Positions 6,713 to 14,397 of a stretch of DNA of 27,278 bases are shown piece after piece (the stretch's first letter is position 1; the number at the start of each line of letters is the position of its first letter). The stretch spans positions 1 to 27,278 of the forward strand of contig CALWSX010000150.1 of assembly GCA_944384285.1 (NCBI GenBank), read 5' to 3'. Source of the stretch: an uncultured Lachnospiraceae bacterium (GTDB lineage: Bacteria > Bacillota > Clostridia > Lachnospirales > Anaerotignaceae). The notes beneath the pieces are model-generated. The model saw nothing but the letters and a program-made list of their open reading frames with translations. It searched no databases and was not told the origin of the DNA. The position numbers and the translations under genes were made by a program.

Positions 6713-6858
6713 GTTTAAATAATTAACTCTAACCTATTAACTATATAATTCCATTATTTTAAGATTTTTGAAAAAAATTTGAAATAGATTCTTTGCTGCT
6801 TCGAAAGTTTTATTTAAAAAATATGATTTAAAATAAAATAAAAGGGAGGGGGATTAAA

Positions 6859-7605
6859 ATGTTCTATGTGATAAAGGCTATTATACTTTTTATACTTATT
6901 TTGATTATTATTAAAAGGTTTTTTGTTATACTATTTTCAGGAAGAAACAAAAGACGAAGAAAAAATAATTTTAAACAGCTAATTTTTTTTAGTGTTATTT
7001 TTGGTATTGTATATTTTGTAACACCTAATTTTATTAGTGTGGTAAAACAGCCTTTATCTTTAATAGAAGCTTTTGAAATTGCAGAGCAACCTGGCTGGCT
7101 TGTATATTATAATCAAGAAGATGAGAGATGGGGAAAAGAACTTTATGGTACATCAGATTATATAGAAGAAACAGGTTGTGGACCAACAGTTTTGGCTATG
7201 GCGGTAAGTTCTCTTACTGATACAACAATAACTCCAAAGGAAATGGCGGATTGGTCTTATGAAAATGGGTATTATTGTGCAGGTTCAGGAAGCTATCATA
7301 CATTAATTGCTGATGCTCTTAATAATTTTGGCCTTGAAAATAAAACGACAAATGATAAAGAAGAAGTTAAAGAGGCTTTGAAAAACGGGTATCCCGTAAT
7401 TTCTTTAATGGGTAAAGGACATTTTACACAAAGTGGTCATTTTATATTGCTTTGTGATATTGATTCAGATAATAAGGTTTTTGTGGCAGATACAAAACAT
7501 ACAGAAAATATGAAAAAAAGGTGGAGTTTGGATACAATAACTTCAGAGGCTAAAATAAGTCCAAGTACGGGCGGAGCCTATTGGATAATAAATAAACAAA
7601 TATGA
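6859..7605 (+). CDS. Membrane-anchored C39-like cysteine peptidase
   Basis: A 248-residue protein with two N-terminal membrane segments (about 3-27 and 40-57) separated by a basic stretch RNKRRRKNN, then an outward-facing Peptidase_C39_2-type papain-like domain (about 78-248). Catalytic candidates are Gln85 (oxyanion hole, in YYNQEDERWG), Cys107 in ETGCGPTVLAM, His194 in SGHFILL, and Asp211 in VADTKH. The fold and these motifs match C39-like enzymes of Gram-positive bacteria. It lacks an ABC exporter or bacteriocin neighbours, so it is not a bacteriocin-processing transporter; substrates are unknown. The gene is monocistronic, between two strong terminators, with ribosome site GGGAGGGGG before ATG 6859. 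A TATAAT at 6744-6749 without a convincing -35 is the best promoter hint. Confidence 0.85.
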   Translation: MFYVIKAIILFILILIIIKRFFVILFSGRNKRRRKNNFKQLIFFSVIFGIVYFVTPNFISVVKQPLSLIEAFEIAEQPGWLVYYNQEDERWGKELYGTSDYIEETGCGPTVLAMAVSSLTDTTITPKEMADWSYENGYYCAGSGSYHTLIADALNNFGLENKTTNDKEEVKEALKNGYPVISLMGKGHFTQSGHFILLCDIDSDNKVFVADTKHTENMKKRWSLDTITSEAKISPSTGGAYWIINKQI

Positions 7606-7625
7606 GTTAAAAATAAAAAAGTTTT

Positions 7626-7652
7626 AAACCGTTTAAATTTTTAAACGGTTTT
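7626..7652 (+). terminator. Terminator after the C39-like peptidase
   Basis: AAACCGTTTA / TAAACGGTTT stem, short AT loop, then TTTATTTTG. Good Rho-independent terminator. Confidence 0.88.
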
Positions 7653-7750
7653 TATTTTGTTTTAGAAAAAAATATAAATATTAATTTTATTTTCTTATTA
7701 AATTATAAATAAATATAATATTTTTTTATATGTAAAATGTAGAATATATC

Positions 7751-7779
7751 TTGACAGAAAAAAGATTATAAAATATATT
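7751..7779 (+). promoter_or_regulatory. Promoter of the nitrogenase-like/ABC transporter operon
   Basis: TTGACA (7751-7756), a 17-base spacer and TATATT (7774-7779). Transcription should start near 7786, inside the first dyad of the operator cluster, giving a leader of about 110 bases. Confidence 0.8.
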
Positions 7780-7783
7780 ATGT

Positions 7784-7882
7784 GTTAGTAGTAACTAACT
7801 TAAGTTAGTAAAAACTTATTTAATGTTTTTATTAATATTATAAGTTGGTTAATTTTTAATAATTATGTTAGTTACAACTAAC
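7784..7882 (+). promoter_or_regulatory. Three GTTAGT/ACTAAC operators, DtxR-like
   Basis: Site 1: GTTAGT-N4-ACTAAC (7784-7799), over the predicted transcription start. Site 2: the perfect 16-bp palindrome ACTAACTTAAGTTAGT (7795-7810), centred 11 bases from site 1, about one helical turn. Site 3: GTTAGTT-AC-AACTAAC (7867-7882), ending one base before the ribosome site of the NifH-like gene. DtxR/IdeR-family regulators bind TTAG...CTAA dyads, and a DtxR-family gene lies at the far end of the operon, so iron-dependent repression is the simplest reading. Confidence 0.75.
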
Positions 7883-7898
7883 TGAAGGAGGATTTGTA

Positions 7899-8660
7899 GT
7901 GAAAAAAATTGCGATTTATGGGAAGGGCGGCATTGGAAAGTCAACTACTACTTCAAATATAGCTGCTGCATTATCAAATTTGGGTTATAAAGTTATGCAA
8001 ATAGGTTGTGACCCAAAATCAGACTCGGTTAAAAATCTTATGGGAGGAGCAAAAATACCGACAGTATTAGACAAGCTTAGGGAAAACAGTGATGATGTAA
8101 AAATTGATGACATTGTTTTTGAAGGTTATGGCGGTGTTTTGTGTGTTGAGGCAGGAGGCCCTACACCCGGGCTTGGTTGTGCAGGCAGAGGAATAATAAC
8201 TGCATTTGAAAAATTGGAAGAACTTAATGCCTATGAAATTTATAAGCCAGATGTTGTGCTTTATGATGTTTTAGGAGATGTTGTGTGTGGTGGATTTGCA
8301 ATGCCTATAAGACAGGGTTATGCAGATAATGTTTTTATTGTAACTTCGGGTGAAATGATGTCTTTGTATGCAGCATCAAATATTGCTCAGGCGGTAAAAA
8401 ATTTTGGTACAAGAAATTATGCAAAATATTCTGGTGTAATTTTAAATTCCAGAAATGTTGAAAATGAGATAGAAGTTGTACAAAAAGCTCTTGATGAAAT
8501 AGGAGGCAAAATTGTAAATGTAATACCAAGAGACGGCTTGGTTCAACAGGCCGAAAATGAGGGGAAAACAGTTGTTGAGGCATTCCCGGGAAGTGAAATG
8601 GCAGAGAACTATATTTCACTTGCGGAAAATATTATGAAAATATGTACTGGAGGTGAATAA
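7899..8660 (+). CDS. NifH-like ATP-dependent reductase (electron donor of a nitrogenase-like system)
   Basis: A 253-residue homolog of nitrogenase iron protein, shorter than NifH (about 275-290) at its C-terminus. Walker A is GKGGIGKS (8-15); the switch motif is GCDPKSDS (36-43). Both [4Fe-4S] ligands are present: Cys94 in GLGCAGRG and Cys130 in GDVVCGGFAMPIR. It should form a homodimer bridging one [4Fe-4S] cluster and deliver electrons, with ATP hydrolysis, to the D/K-like partner encoded next. Similar proteins include BchL/ChlL, CfbC and MarH; sequence by eye does not place it in any of these. The start is GTG 7899 with GAAGGAGGA 6 bases upstream. First gene of the operon; two bases separate it from the next. 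Confidence 0.95.
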   Translation: MKKIAIYGKGGIGKSTTTSNIAAALSNLGYKVMQIGCDPKSDSVKNLMGGAKIPTVLDKLRENSDDVKIDDIVFEGYGGVLCVEAGGPTPGLGCAGRGIITAFEKLEELNAYEIYKPDVVLYDVLGDVVCGGFAMPIRQGYADNVFIVTSGEMMSLYAASNIAQAVKNFGTRNYAKYSGVILNSRNVENEIEVVQKALDEIGGKIVNVIPRDGLVQQAENEGKTVVEAFPGSEMAENYISLAENIMKICTGGE

Positions 8661-8662
8661 AT

Positions 8663-9919
8663 TTGAGTTGTTGCTGTTGTAAAGATTTTGAAAAAACACT
8701 TCATTATGTATCTCCTGCTCATGGCGGTTGGGGAGTTATACGAATAGCTGCCCTTGTACCCGAAAGTTATCAACTTTTTGTAGCACCTTTTGCATGTGGC
8801 AGACATGGGGCTTTAGGTGGAGTAATTAATGGTATAAAAGACAGGATTTCATATTTGTATATAGATGAAAGTGATATCGTATCGGGGGATTATGAAGATT
8901 TGATTCCTGGTGCTGTAGATGAACTTTTTGAAAATCTTGAAATAAGACCTAAAGTTTTGTTTATATTTGTATCTTGTTTAGATGATTTGCTTGGTACAGA
9001 CCATTTGGCTTTGAATAAAAAGTTGTCTGAAAAATATCCTGATGTTGAATTCAGATCTTGTCATATGAACCCTATAAGCAGTGATACAAAGTTTCCGCCT
9101 GCTGTAACGCTTCAAAATAATATGTACAGCCTTTTGAGGAACTCTTCAGAGAAAGAAAATTCTGTGAATTTAATAGGAAATAATGAACCAATAAGTAATG
9201 AGTGTGAGTTATATAAAATTTTGGGAGATTTTTCTTATAAGATTAATCACATAACAGACTTTAATACATTTGAAGATTTTCAAAAAATGTCAAAGGCAAA
9301 AATAAATATATATTTATCGCCTACAGCTAAATACGCTGCTGAAGAAATGAAGAAAAATTTAGGAATAGACTTTTTAAAAGCTTACCATACATACGATTTT
9401 TCTGAAATTGAGGATTTTTATAAAGAATTATCAAAAATTTTGAATATTGAAATTAACTATGATGAATATAAAGAAAAAGCAGAAAAAAATATAGAAAAAG
9501 CTCTTGAATGTTTAAAAGATGTCCCAATAGCGATAGACTACCAAGCTGTAAGAAAGCCGTTTACACTTGCAAAATTTTTAAAACAAAAGGGTTTCAATAT
9601 AAAACTTATAATGACAAGTGAAGTTAAACCTTTTGATAAGGAAGCATATAACTATATTTTAGAAAATTATAACGATATAGAAATAATAAATGCTATCCAC
9701 CATGATATGACAAAATTCAGAAATGAATTGGGCAATTTTTTATGTATAGGTTTTGATTGTGCTTATGCAACAGGGTCAAAGAAGATTTTAAATATTATGG
9801 AAGATAAATCTCTTTTTGGTTTTTATGGTGTTTCAAAACTTATGGAATTAATGGTTAAAGCAAACGAAAAAGAAATTGATTTACATAAAGCAATAGAGGG
9901 GGAAGGCTTGGTTATATGA
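8663..9919 (+). CDS. Nitrogenase component 1-like protein, D-type subunit
   Basis: A 418-residue member of the NifD/NifK/BchN/CfbD oxidoreductase family. The N-terminus is MSCCCC. Cluster-site alignment by eye puts Cys45 (FACGRH) at the NifD Cys88 position and Cys105 (VSCLDDLLGTDH) at the Cys154 position. The Cys62 position appears to be His20 (AHGGWGV), unless the CCCC motif substitutes. The region matching the FeMo-cofactor Cys275 reads NIYLSPTAKYAAEEM, with no cysteine, so FeMo-co is unlikely. The catalytic half (about 215-418) has normal family spacing. The start is TTG 8663 behind GGAGGTG. It overlaps the next gene by four bases (ATGA). The substrate is unknown; by analogy with other small relatives it may reduce a conjugated or chelated ring compound. 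Confidence 0.92.
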   Translation: MSCCCCKDFEKTLHYVSPAHGGWGVIRIAALVPESYQLFVAPFACGRHGALGGVINGIKDRISYLYIDESDIVSGDYEDLIPGAVDELFENLEIRPKVLFIFVSCLDDLLGTDHLALNKKLSEKYPDVEFRSCHMNPISSDTKFPPAVTLQNNMYSLLRNSSEKENSVNLIGNNEPISNECELYKILGDFSYKINHITDFNTFEDFQKMSKAKINIYLSPTAKYAAEEMKKNLGIDFLKAYHTYDFSEIEDFYKELSKILNIEINYDEYKEKAEKNIEKALECLKDVPIAIDYQAVRKPFTLAKFLKQKGFNIKLIMTSEVKPFDKEAYNYILENYNDIEIINAIHHDMTKFRNELGNFLCIGFDCAYATGSKKILNIMEDKSLFGFYGVSKLMELMVKANEKEIDLHKAIEGEGLVI

Positions 9920-11070
9920 GTAAATTATGTATTAACTTACCGCCATTTGCACCTGATTATTCTGGGGCGGCTTCAGCGCTTTTTGATTTGGGTGGGATTA
10001 TTGTTATTCATGATGCGTCTGGGTGTACAGGAAATTATACAGGGTTTGATGAACCAAGGTGGTTTGGGGCTGACTCAAAAGTTTTTTGCTCCGGAATAAG
10101 ATATATGGATGCAATTTTGGGGCTTGATGACAGTTTTATTGAAAAGATTAAAAAAGCTGCAAAAAGCTTAAATCCAAATTTTATAGCAGTTCTTGGAAGT
10201 CCTGTGCCTATGGTTATTGGGACTGATTTTGAAGGAATAGCAAAAGAGCTTGAAACAATAACAGGTATTCCCGCTATTGGTATTCCTACAACGGGTTTGA
10301 ATTACTATGGAAAGGGAATTTGTGATGCAACAATAAAACTTATGGACAAATTTATAAAAGACGAAGAATTTATAAAAGAGCCTAATTCAATAAACATATT
10401 GGGAACAACACCTTTGGATTTTTATATAAATGAAAATGATAAAGATTTTAAAGAGCTTTTTGTTAAAAATGGAATAAATGTTTTAAGTACATACTATATG
10501 GGTCTTACTATTGATGATATGAAAAAATCAGTATCAGCATCTCTTAATGTAGTTGTGTCTCAGTCGGGTATAGGCCCTGCGGAATATATGAAAGAAAGAT
10601 TTTCAATTCCTTATGTTGTTGTAACACCTCTTTGTGATGGAAGTTTGGCAGTAAAAAAAGTCAAAAAAGCCCTTTTAGGGAAATTTGAGGAATATGTTCC
10701 AAGTACAGAAAATGCAAATACGATCATACTTGGTGAACAGATTATATCAAATTCAATAAGAGAATATCTTAATAAGGAATTAGGATATGGAAATATTGTT
10801 GTAGGGACACTTTTTGACTTTTCAAAATCACAAATGGCAGAAGGGGATATTGTAATAAAAAATGAGTTTGAGCTTAGAAAAATACTTAACAGCGGAAAGT
10901 ATGAAAAAGTAATAGCAGACCCTATGGCAAAACAAATTATAAAAGATAAAAATGTAAAATTTTATGGTTTCCCTCATGTTGCTCTTTCAAGTAAGGTACA
11001 TTGGAATGAAACAAAAAGGTTGATGAATGATGAAATGAAAGATTTTCTAATATCACTAAAAGAGGGGTGA
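9916..11070 (+). CDS. Nitrogenase component 1-like protein, K-type subunit
   Basis: A 384-residue partner of the upstream subunit, expected to form the D2K2-type catalytic complex. The N-terminal cluster region reads PPFAPDYSGAASALFDLGG, then HDASGC37TGNY. Cys37 is at the NifK Cys95 position. The Cys70 position is not cysteine (Pro13-Asp14). The Cys153 position, in VLGSPVPMVIGTD, also lacks cysteine. Cys5 and Cys58 (KVFCSGI) are extra candidates. Taken with the D-like subunit, this suggests a single cluster with mixed ligands at the interface, as known for protochlorophyllide reductase, where an Asp takes part. Start ATG 9916 overlaps the previous stop; stop is four bases before the first lipoprotein gene, so reductase and importer are one transcript. 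Confidence 0.9.
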   Translation: MSKLCINLPPFAPDYSGAASALFDLGGIIVIHDASGCTGNYTGFDEPRWFGADSKVFCSGIRYMDAILGLDDSFIEKIKKAAKSLNPNFIAVLGSPVPMVIGTDFEGIAKELETITGIPAIGIPTTGLNYYGKGICDATIKLMDKFIKDEEFIKEPNSINILGTTPLDFYINENDKDFKELFVKNGINVLSTYYMGLTIDDMKKSVSASLNVVVSQSGIGPAEYMKERFSIPYVVVTPLCDGSLAVKKVKKALLGKFEEYVPSTENANTIILGEQIISNSIREYLNKELGYGNIVVGTLFDFSKSQMAEGDIVIKNEFELRKILNSGKYEKVIADPMAKQIIKDKNVKFYGFPHVALSSKVHWNETKRLMNDEMKDFLISLKEG

Positions 11071-11074
11071 AAAA

Positions 11075-12220
11075 ATGAAACTTAAAAGAGTTGTTTCTTT
11101 AGTTTTATCAGCGGCTTTAAGTTTAGGAATTTTATCTGGGTGTGGCTTAGAAAAAAACGAAACACAACAAGAAAACAATAATGCAAGTGTTGAAAATAAT
11201 GATGGTACAAGAACAATAATAGACCAAGCCGGAAATGAAGTAGTTTTACCTGAAAAAATAGAAAGAGTTGTAATTGCTTCTGTTTGGCCTTTGGCTTCAG
11301 TTTATATACTTTCAATGGGAACGGATAAACTTGTAGGTCTTGACCCGGCCATTATAAGTGCAGCAGAAAATTCAATGCTTATAAAAGTTGCTCCTGATAT
11401 ATCCAAAATAGAAAGTGGGTTCAGTCAAAATGGATATATGAATGCTGAAGAGCTTTTGAAACTTGATCCTGATGTAGTTTTATATTCAACAGGTGTAATG
11501 GAAGACTATGAAGTTGCAAAACAGGCTGGGATACCGGCTGTTGGCTTTAGTTTAAGCGTAAAAGATTATAATGCGGTAGAAACCATAAACAGTTGGATAG
11601 AGCTTTTAGAGGAGGTAATGGGAGAAGAAATAAGTAATGATGAATATATCAAATATGGTGAAGAAATGGAGGTTTTAATTTCTGAAAGATTAAAAGATGT
11701 AAAAGAAGAGGACAAGCCTAAATCTATGATAATACATAAATATAATGAAAATACAGTAAGTGTACCGGGACTTGAAACATGGGGAGATTACTGGATAACA
11801 AAATCCGGTGGAATTAATGTTGGAAAAGATATTACGGGAACTAAGGAAGTAGGAATAGAACAGGTTTATGAATGGAATCCTTCCAATATTTTTATAACAA
11901 ATTTTAATGATGCATTGCCGGAAGATATATACAATAATGTTCTTTGCGGAAGTGACTGGTCAAATATTTTGGCGTATAAAGAAAAAGGTGTAAAAAAAGT
12001 TCCTCTTGGAATGTATCGTTGGTATGTTACTTGTTCAGATTCTCCTTTAATGCTTTTATGGATGGCAAAACAACATCACCATGAACTTTTTTCTGATATA
12101 GATTTTAATCAGACAATGAAAGATTTTTATAAAAAATTTTACAACTTTGAGTTGACAGATGAAGATATCGAAATAATTTTAAATCCTGTAAGAGAAGCCG
12201 CAGGCGGAATTAAAAAATAA
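11075..12220 (+). CDS. ABC transporter substrate-binding lipoprotein 1 (FecB/BtuF-type)
   Basis: A 381-residue surface lipoprotein. The signal peptide ends in the lipobox LSGC, with Cys23 as the lipidated residue, followed by a short Asn/Glu-rich linker. The binding domain begins at about residue 45, with TRTIIDQAGNEVVLPEKIERVV, the standard opening of iron-chelate/cobalamin receptors. Further family features are LLKLDPDVVLYSTG and VYEWNPSNIFITNF. The motif PLGMYRWYVTCSDSP (about 309-323) recurs in the next gene and is probably part of the ligand cleft. It is the first of two tandem receptors for one permease/ATPase pair. Ligand unknown; the linkage to a nitrogenase-like reductase suggests that it delivers the compound reduced inside the cell. 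Confidence 0.93.
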   Translation: MKLKRVVSLVLSAALSLGILSGCGLEKNETQQENNNASVENNDGTRTIIDQAGNEVVLPEKIERVVIASVWPLASVYILSMGTDKLVGLDPAIISAAENSMLIKVAPDISKIESGFSQNGYMNAEELLKLDPDVVLYSTGVMEDYEVAKQAGIPAVGFSLSVKDYNAVETINSWIELLEEVMGEEISNDEYIKYGEEMEVLISERLKDVKEEDKPKSMIIHKYNENTVSVPGLETWGDYWITKSGGINVGKDITGTKEVGIEQVYEWNPSNIFITNFNDALPEDIYNNVLCGSDWSNILAYKEKGVKKVPLGMYRWYVTCSDSPLMLLWMAKQHHHELFSDIDFNQTMKDFYKKFYNFELTDEDIEIILNPVREAAGGIKK

Positions 12221-12232
12221 GGAGGCAAATAC

Positions 12233-13381
12233 ATGAGATTAAAAAAATTATTAGCACTTGTACTTTGTGTAAGTTTGGTAGGAGGAATATTTGTAGGATG
12301 CTCCGGTTCTGAAACTAAAGAAAATAAAGAAGTATCAGAAAATACGGATAATAATTCAGAAGAAACAAAAGGTACAAAAATTATAACAGACCATACGGGA
12401 GAACAAATTGAGATACCTGAAAAAATTAATAGAATAGTTATTTCATCATTATGGCCACTTCCATCAGTATATTGTCTTTTTAGAGGTTCAACAGAAGGGC
12501 TTGTAGGTATGCACCCTGCGTCAATGTCGGCTGCAGAAAATTCATATCTTGCAAAAGTATTTCCAGAAATAACAGAAATAGATACATCTTTTGTAGAGGG
12601 AAATGAAGTAAATATTGAGCAGTTAATGAATCTTAAGCCTGATGTCATATTTTATTCAGCGACAAATAAAGCTGAAAAAGAGATGTTCGAGTCTGCAGGA
12701 ATTCCGGCTGTAGGGTTTTCTACAACAATAGCTGATTATAACTCAATTGAAACTTATGCAAACTGGATTGACCTCCTTGGACAGATTTTCGGAGAGTCTG
12801 AAAGATCGGGAGAAATTATTGAATATGGAAGAAAAGTAGAAGCTGATATTTTAAATATTACATCTGAAATACCAAAAGAAGAAAAACCGAAAGTACTTGT
12901 TCTTTATAATTATGGAGATGGAAAAATTCTTACATCCGGACAAGGTTTTTTTGGACATTATTGGATTGAAACAGCCGGAGGTATAAATGTTGCTGAAAAT
13001 CTAAAAGGACAGGCAGAAATTAATATGGAACAAATTTATGAATGGAATCCGGATATGATCTTTATTACAAACTTTAGTTCAGTTATGCCGGAGGATTTAT
13101 ATTCAAATTCTATAGAAGGAAACGATTGGAGTAAAGTTAAGGCTGTAGTTGATAAAAAAGTTTATAAATTCCCACTGGGAATGTACAGATGGTTCCCGAC
13201 TTCATCAGATACACCTCTTTGTCTTATGTGGCTTGCAAAACATATCCAGCCTGAGAAGTTTGAAAATATAGATATGGATAAAGAAATAAAAGATTATTAT
13301 ATAAAGTACTATAATGTAGAACTTACAGATGAAGATTTGAATGTTATTTATAATCCTGCAAGAGAGGCGGCAGAAAAATAA
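12233..13381 (+). CDS. ABC transporter substrate-binding lipoprotein 2 (FecB/BtuF-type)
   Basis: A 382-residue paralog of the preceding receptor, 12 bases downstream with ribosome site AAGGAGG. The signal peptide ends in the lipobox FVGC, Cys23 lipidated, followed by a Ser/Glu/Asn linker. It shares with receptor 1 the DHTGEQIEIPEKINRIV opening, SSLWPLPSVY, SAAENSYLAKVFPEI, VYEW-like IYEWNPDMIFITNF, and PLGMYRWFPTSSDTPL. The pair clearly arose by duplication and then diverged, which could mean two related ligands (for example free and metal-bound forms) or dimeric reception. The stop is two bases before the permease start, and no good ribosome site lies there, so the permease is probably translated by coupling. 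Confidence 0.93.
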   Translation: MRLKKLLALVLCVSLVGGIFVGCSGSETKENKEVSENTDNNSEETKGTKIITDHTGEQIEIPEKINRIVISSLWPLPSVYCLFRGSTEGLVGMHPASMSAAENSYLAKVFPEITEIDTSFVEGNEVNIEQLMNLKPDVIFYSATNKAEKEMFESAGIPAVGFSTTIADYNSIETYANWIDLLGQIFGESERSGEIIEYGRKVEADILNITSEIPKEEKPKVLVLYNYGDGKILTSGQGFFGHYWIETAGGINVAENLKGQAEINMEQIYEWNPDMIFITNFSSVMPEDLYSNSIEGNDWSKVKAVVDKKVYKFPLGMYRWFPTSSDTPLCLMWLAKHIQPEKFENIDMDKEIKDYYIKYYNVELTDEDLNVIYNPAREAAEK

Positions 13382-13383
13382 TT

Positions 13384-14397
13384 ATGGTTAGAAACAAAGA
13401 GATAGACATAAAAATTTTTCTTGTGCTTATACTTATACCTATCATATCTGCGTTAGTATGTATAGGCTTTGGAAGATATTCGATTTCTGTACCGGAAACA
13501 GTAAAAGTGCTTTTAAATGGTATAAATTCTTATGCATCTGATGAAATGGCATACTCTGTAATTTTTAATGTAAGACTTCCGAGAATACTTTTATCAATGC
13601 TTGTAGGAGCGGGACTTGCATGTGCAGGAGCGGCTTTTCAAGGACTTTTTACTAACCCACTTGCTACACCTGATACTTTGGGGGTGGCAAGCGGTGCCTC
13701 CTTTGGCGCTGTTTTTGCCATGATGTTTGATGCAAATCTGATAGTTGTACAGATTATGGCTCTTATATTTGGGCTTATAGCCTGTCTTATAACATACAAC
13801 ATAAGTAAAATAAAAGGAAAAAGTACAATAGTAATGATAGTTTTGGCCGGTATGGTTGTTTCTGCAATGTTTCAAGCGTTTGTGTCATTGCTGAAATATG
13901 TTGCTGACCCTCAGGACAAATTACCATCTATTACATATTGGCTTATGGGAAGTATGTCTGGTGCAACATATAAAACTCTGATTTTGGGTGCACCTTTCAT
14001 AATAATAGGAACACTAATGATATTTATACTTCGTTGGCGACTTAATATTCTTTCTTTAAATGAAGATGAGGCAAAATCAATGGGTATAAATATAAAAATT
14101 ATGAGATTTCTTATAATTCTTTCAGCATCTTTAATAACTTCTTCAGCTGTTTCTATGTGCGGTCAGGTTGGTTGGGTAGGGCTTCTTATACCTCACTTGG
14201 CGCGAATGTTAATGGGCAGCAATAATAAAACGGTAATACCTATTTCTATAAGTTTAGGTGCTACATTTATGCTTGTAATAGATACTTTTGCAAGAAGTGC
14301 AACTTCTGCTGAGATACCTCTTTCCATTTTAACTGCAATAATAGGTGCTCCATTTTTCATAGGGCTTTTAAGAAAAACAGGAGGTGCATGGTCATGA
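13384..14397 (+). CDS. FecCD/BtuC-family ABC transporter permease
   Basis: A 337-residue, about ten-helix permease of the iron-siderophore/heme/vitamin B12 import class. Diagnostic segments are YSVIFNVRLPRILLSMLVGAG (about residues 57-77), CAGAAFQGLFTNPLATPDTLG (80-100), GQVGWVGLLIPHLARMLMG (near 260-278, the ATPase-coupling helix) and the final PIGxxTAxxGxPFF-like PLSILTAIIGAPFFIGLL. One permease gene implies a homodimer. It is preceded by the two receptor genes and overlaps the ATPase gene by four bases (ATGA). Confidence 0.95.
   Translation: MVRNKEIDIKIFLVLILIPIISALVCIGFGRYSISVPETVKVLLNGINSYASDEMAYSVIFNVRLPRILLSMLVGAGLACAGAAFQGLFTNPLATPDTLGVASGASFGAVFAMMFDANLIVVQIMALIFGLIACLITYNISKIKGKSTIVMIVLAGMVVSAMFQAFVSLLKYVADPQDKLPSITYWLMGSMSGATYKTLILGAPFIIIGTLMIFILRWRLNILSLNEDEAKSMGINIKIMRFLIILSASLITSSAVSMCGQVGWVGLLIPHLARMLMGSNNKTVIPISISLGATFMLVIDTFARSATSAEIPLSILTAIIGAPFFIGLLRKTGGAWS

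Noticed and set aside
7784..7882. GTTAGT/ACTAAC repeats as a CRISPR or transposon end
   Set aside because: There are only three short, unevenly spaced dyads with no spacers, no long terminal repeats and no cas or transposase gene.
7899..11070. True nitrogen-fixing nitrogenase or chlorophyll/F430 enzyme
   Set aside because: The D-like protein lacks the FeMo-cofactor cysteine region and the subunits lack several P-cluster cysteines; no nifB/E/N, bch or cfb genes lie nearby.
12139..12648. 169-residue open frame on the minus strand
   Set aside because: It is antisense to the second receptor gene, has no ribosome site and shows no recognisable domain; it reflects codon bias of the coding strand.
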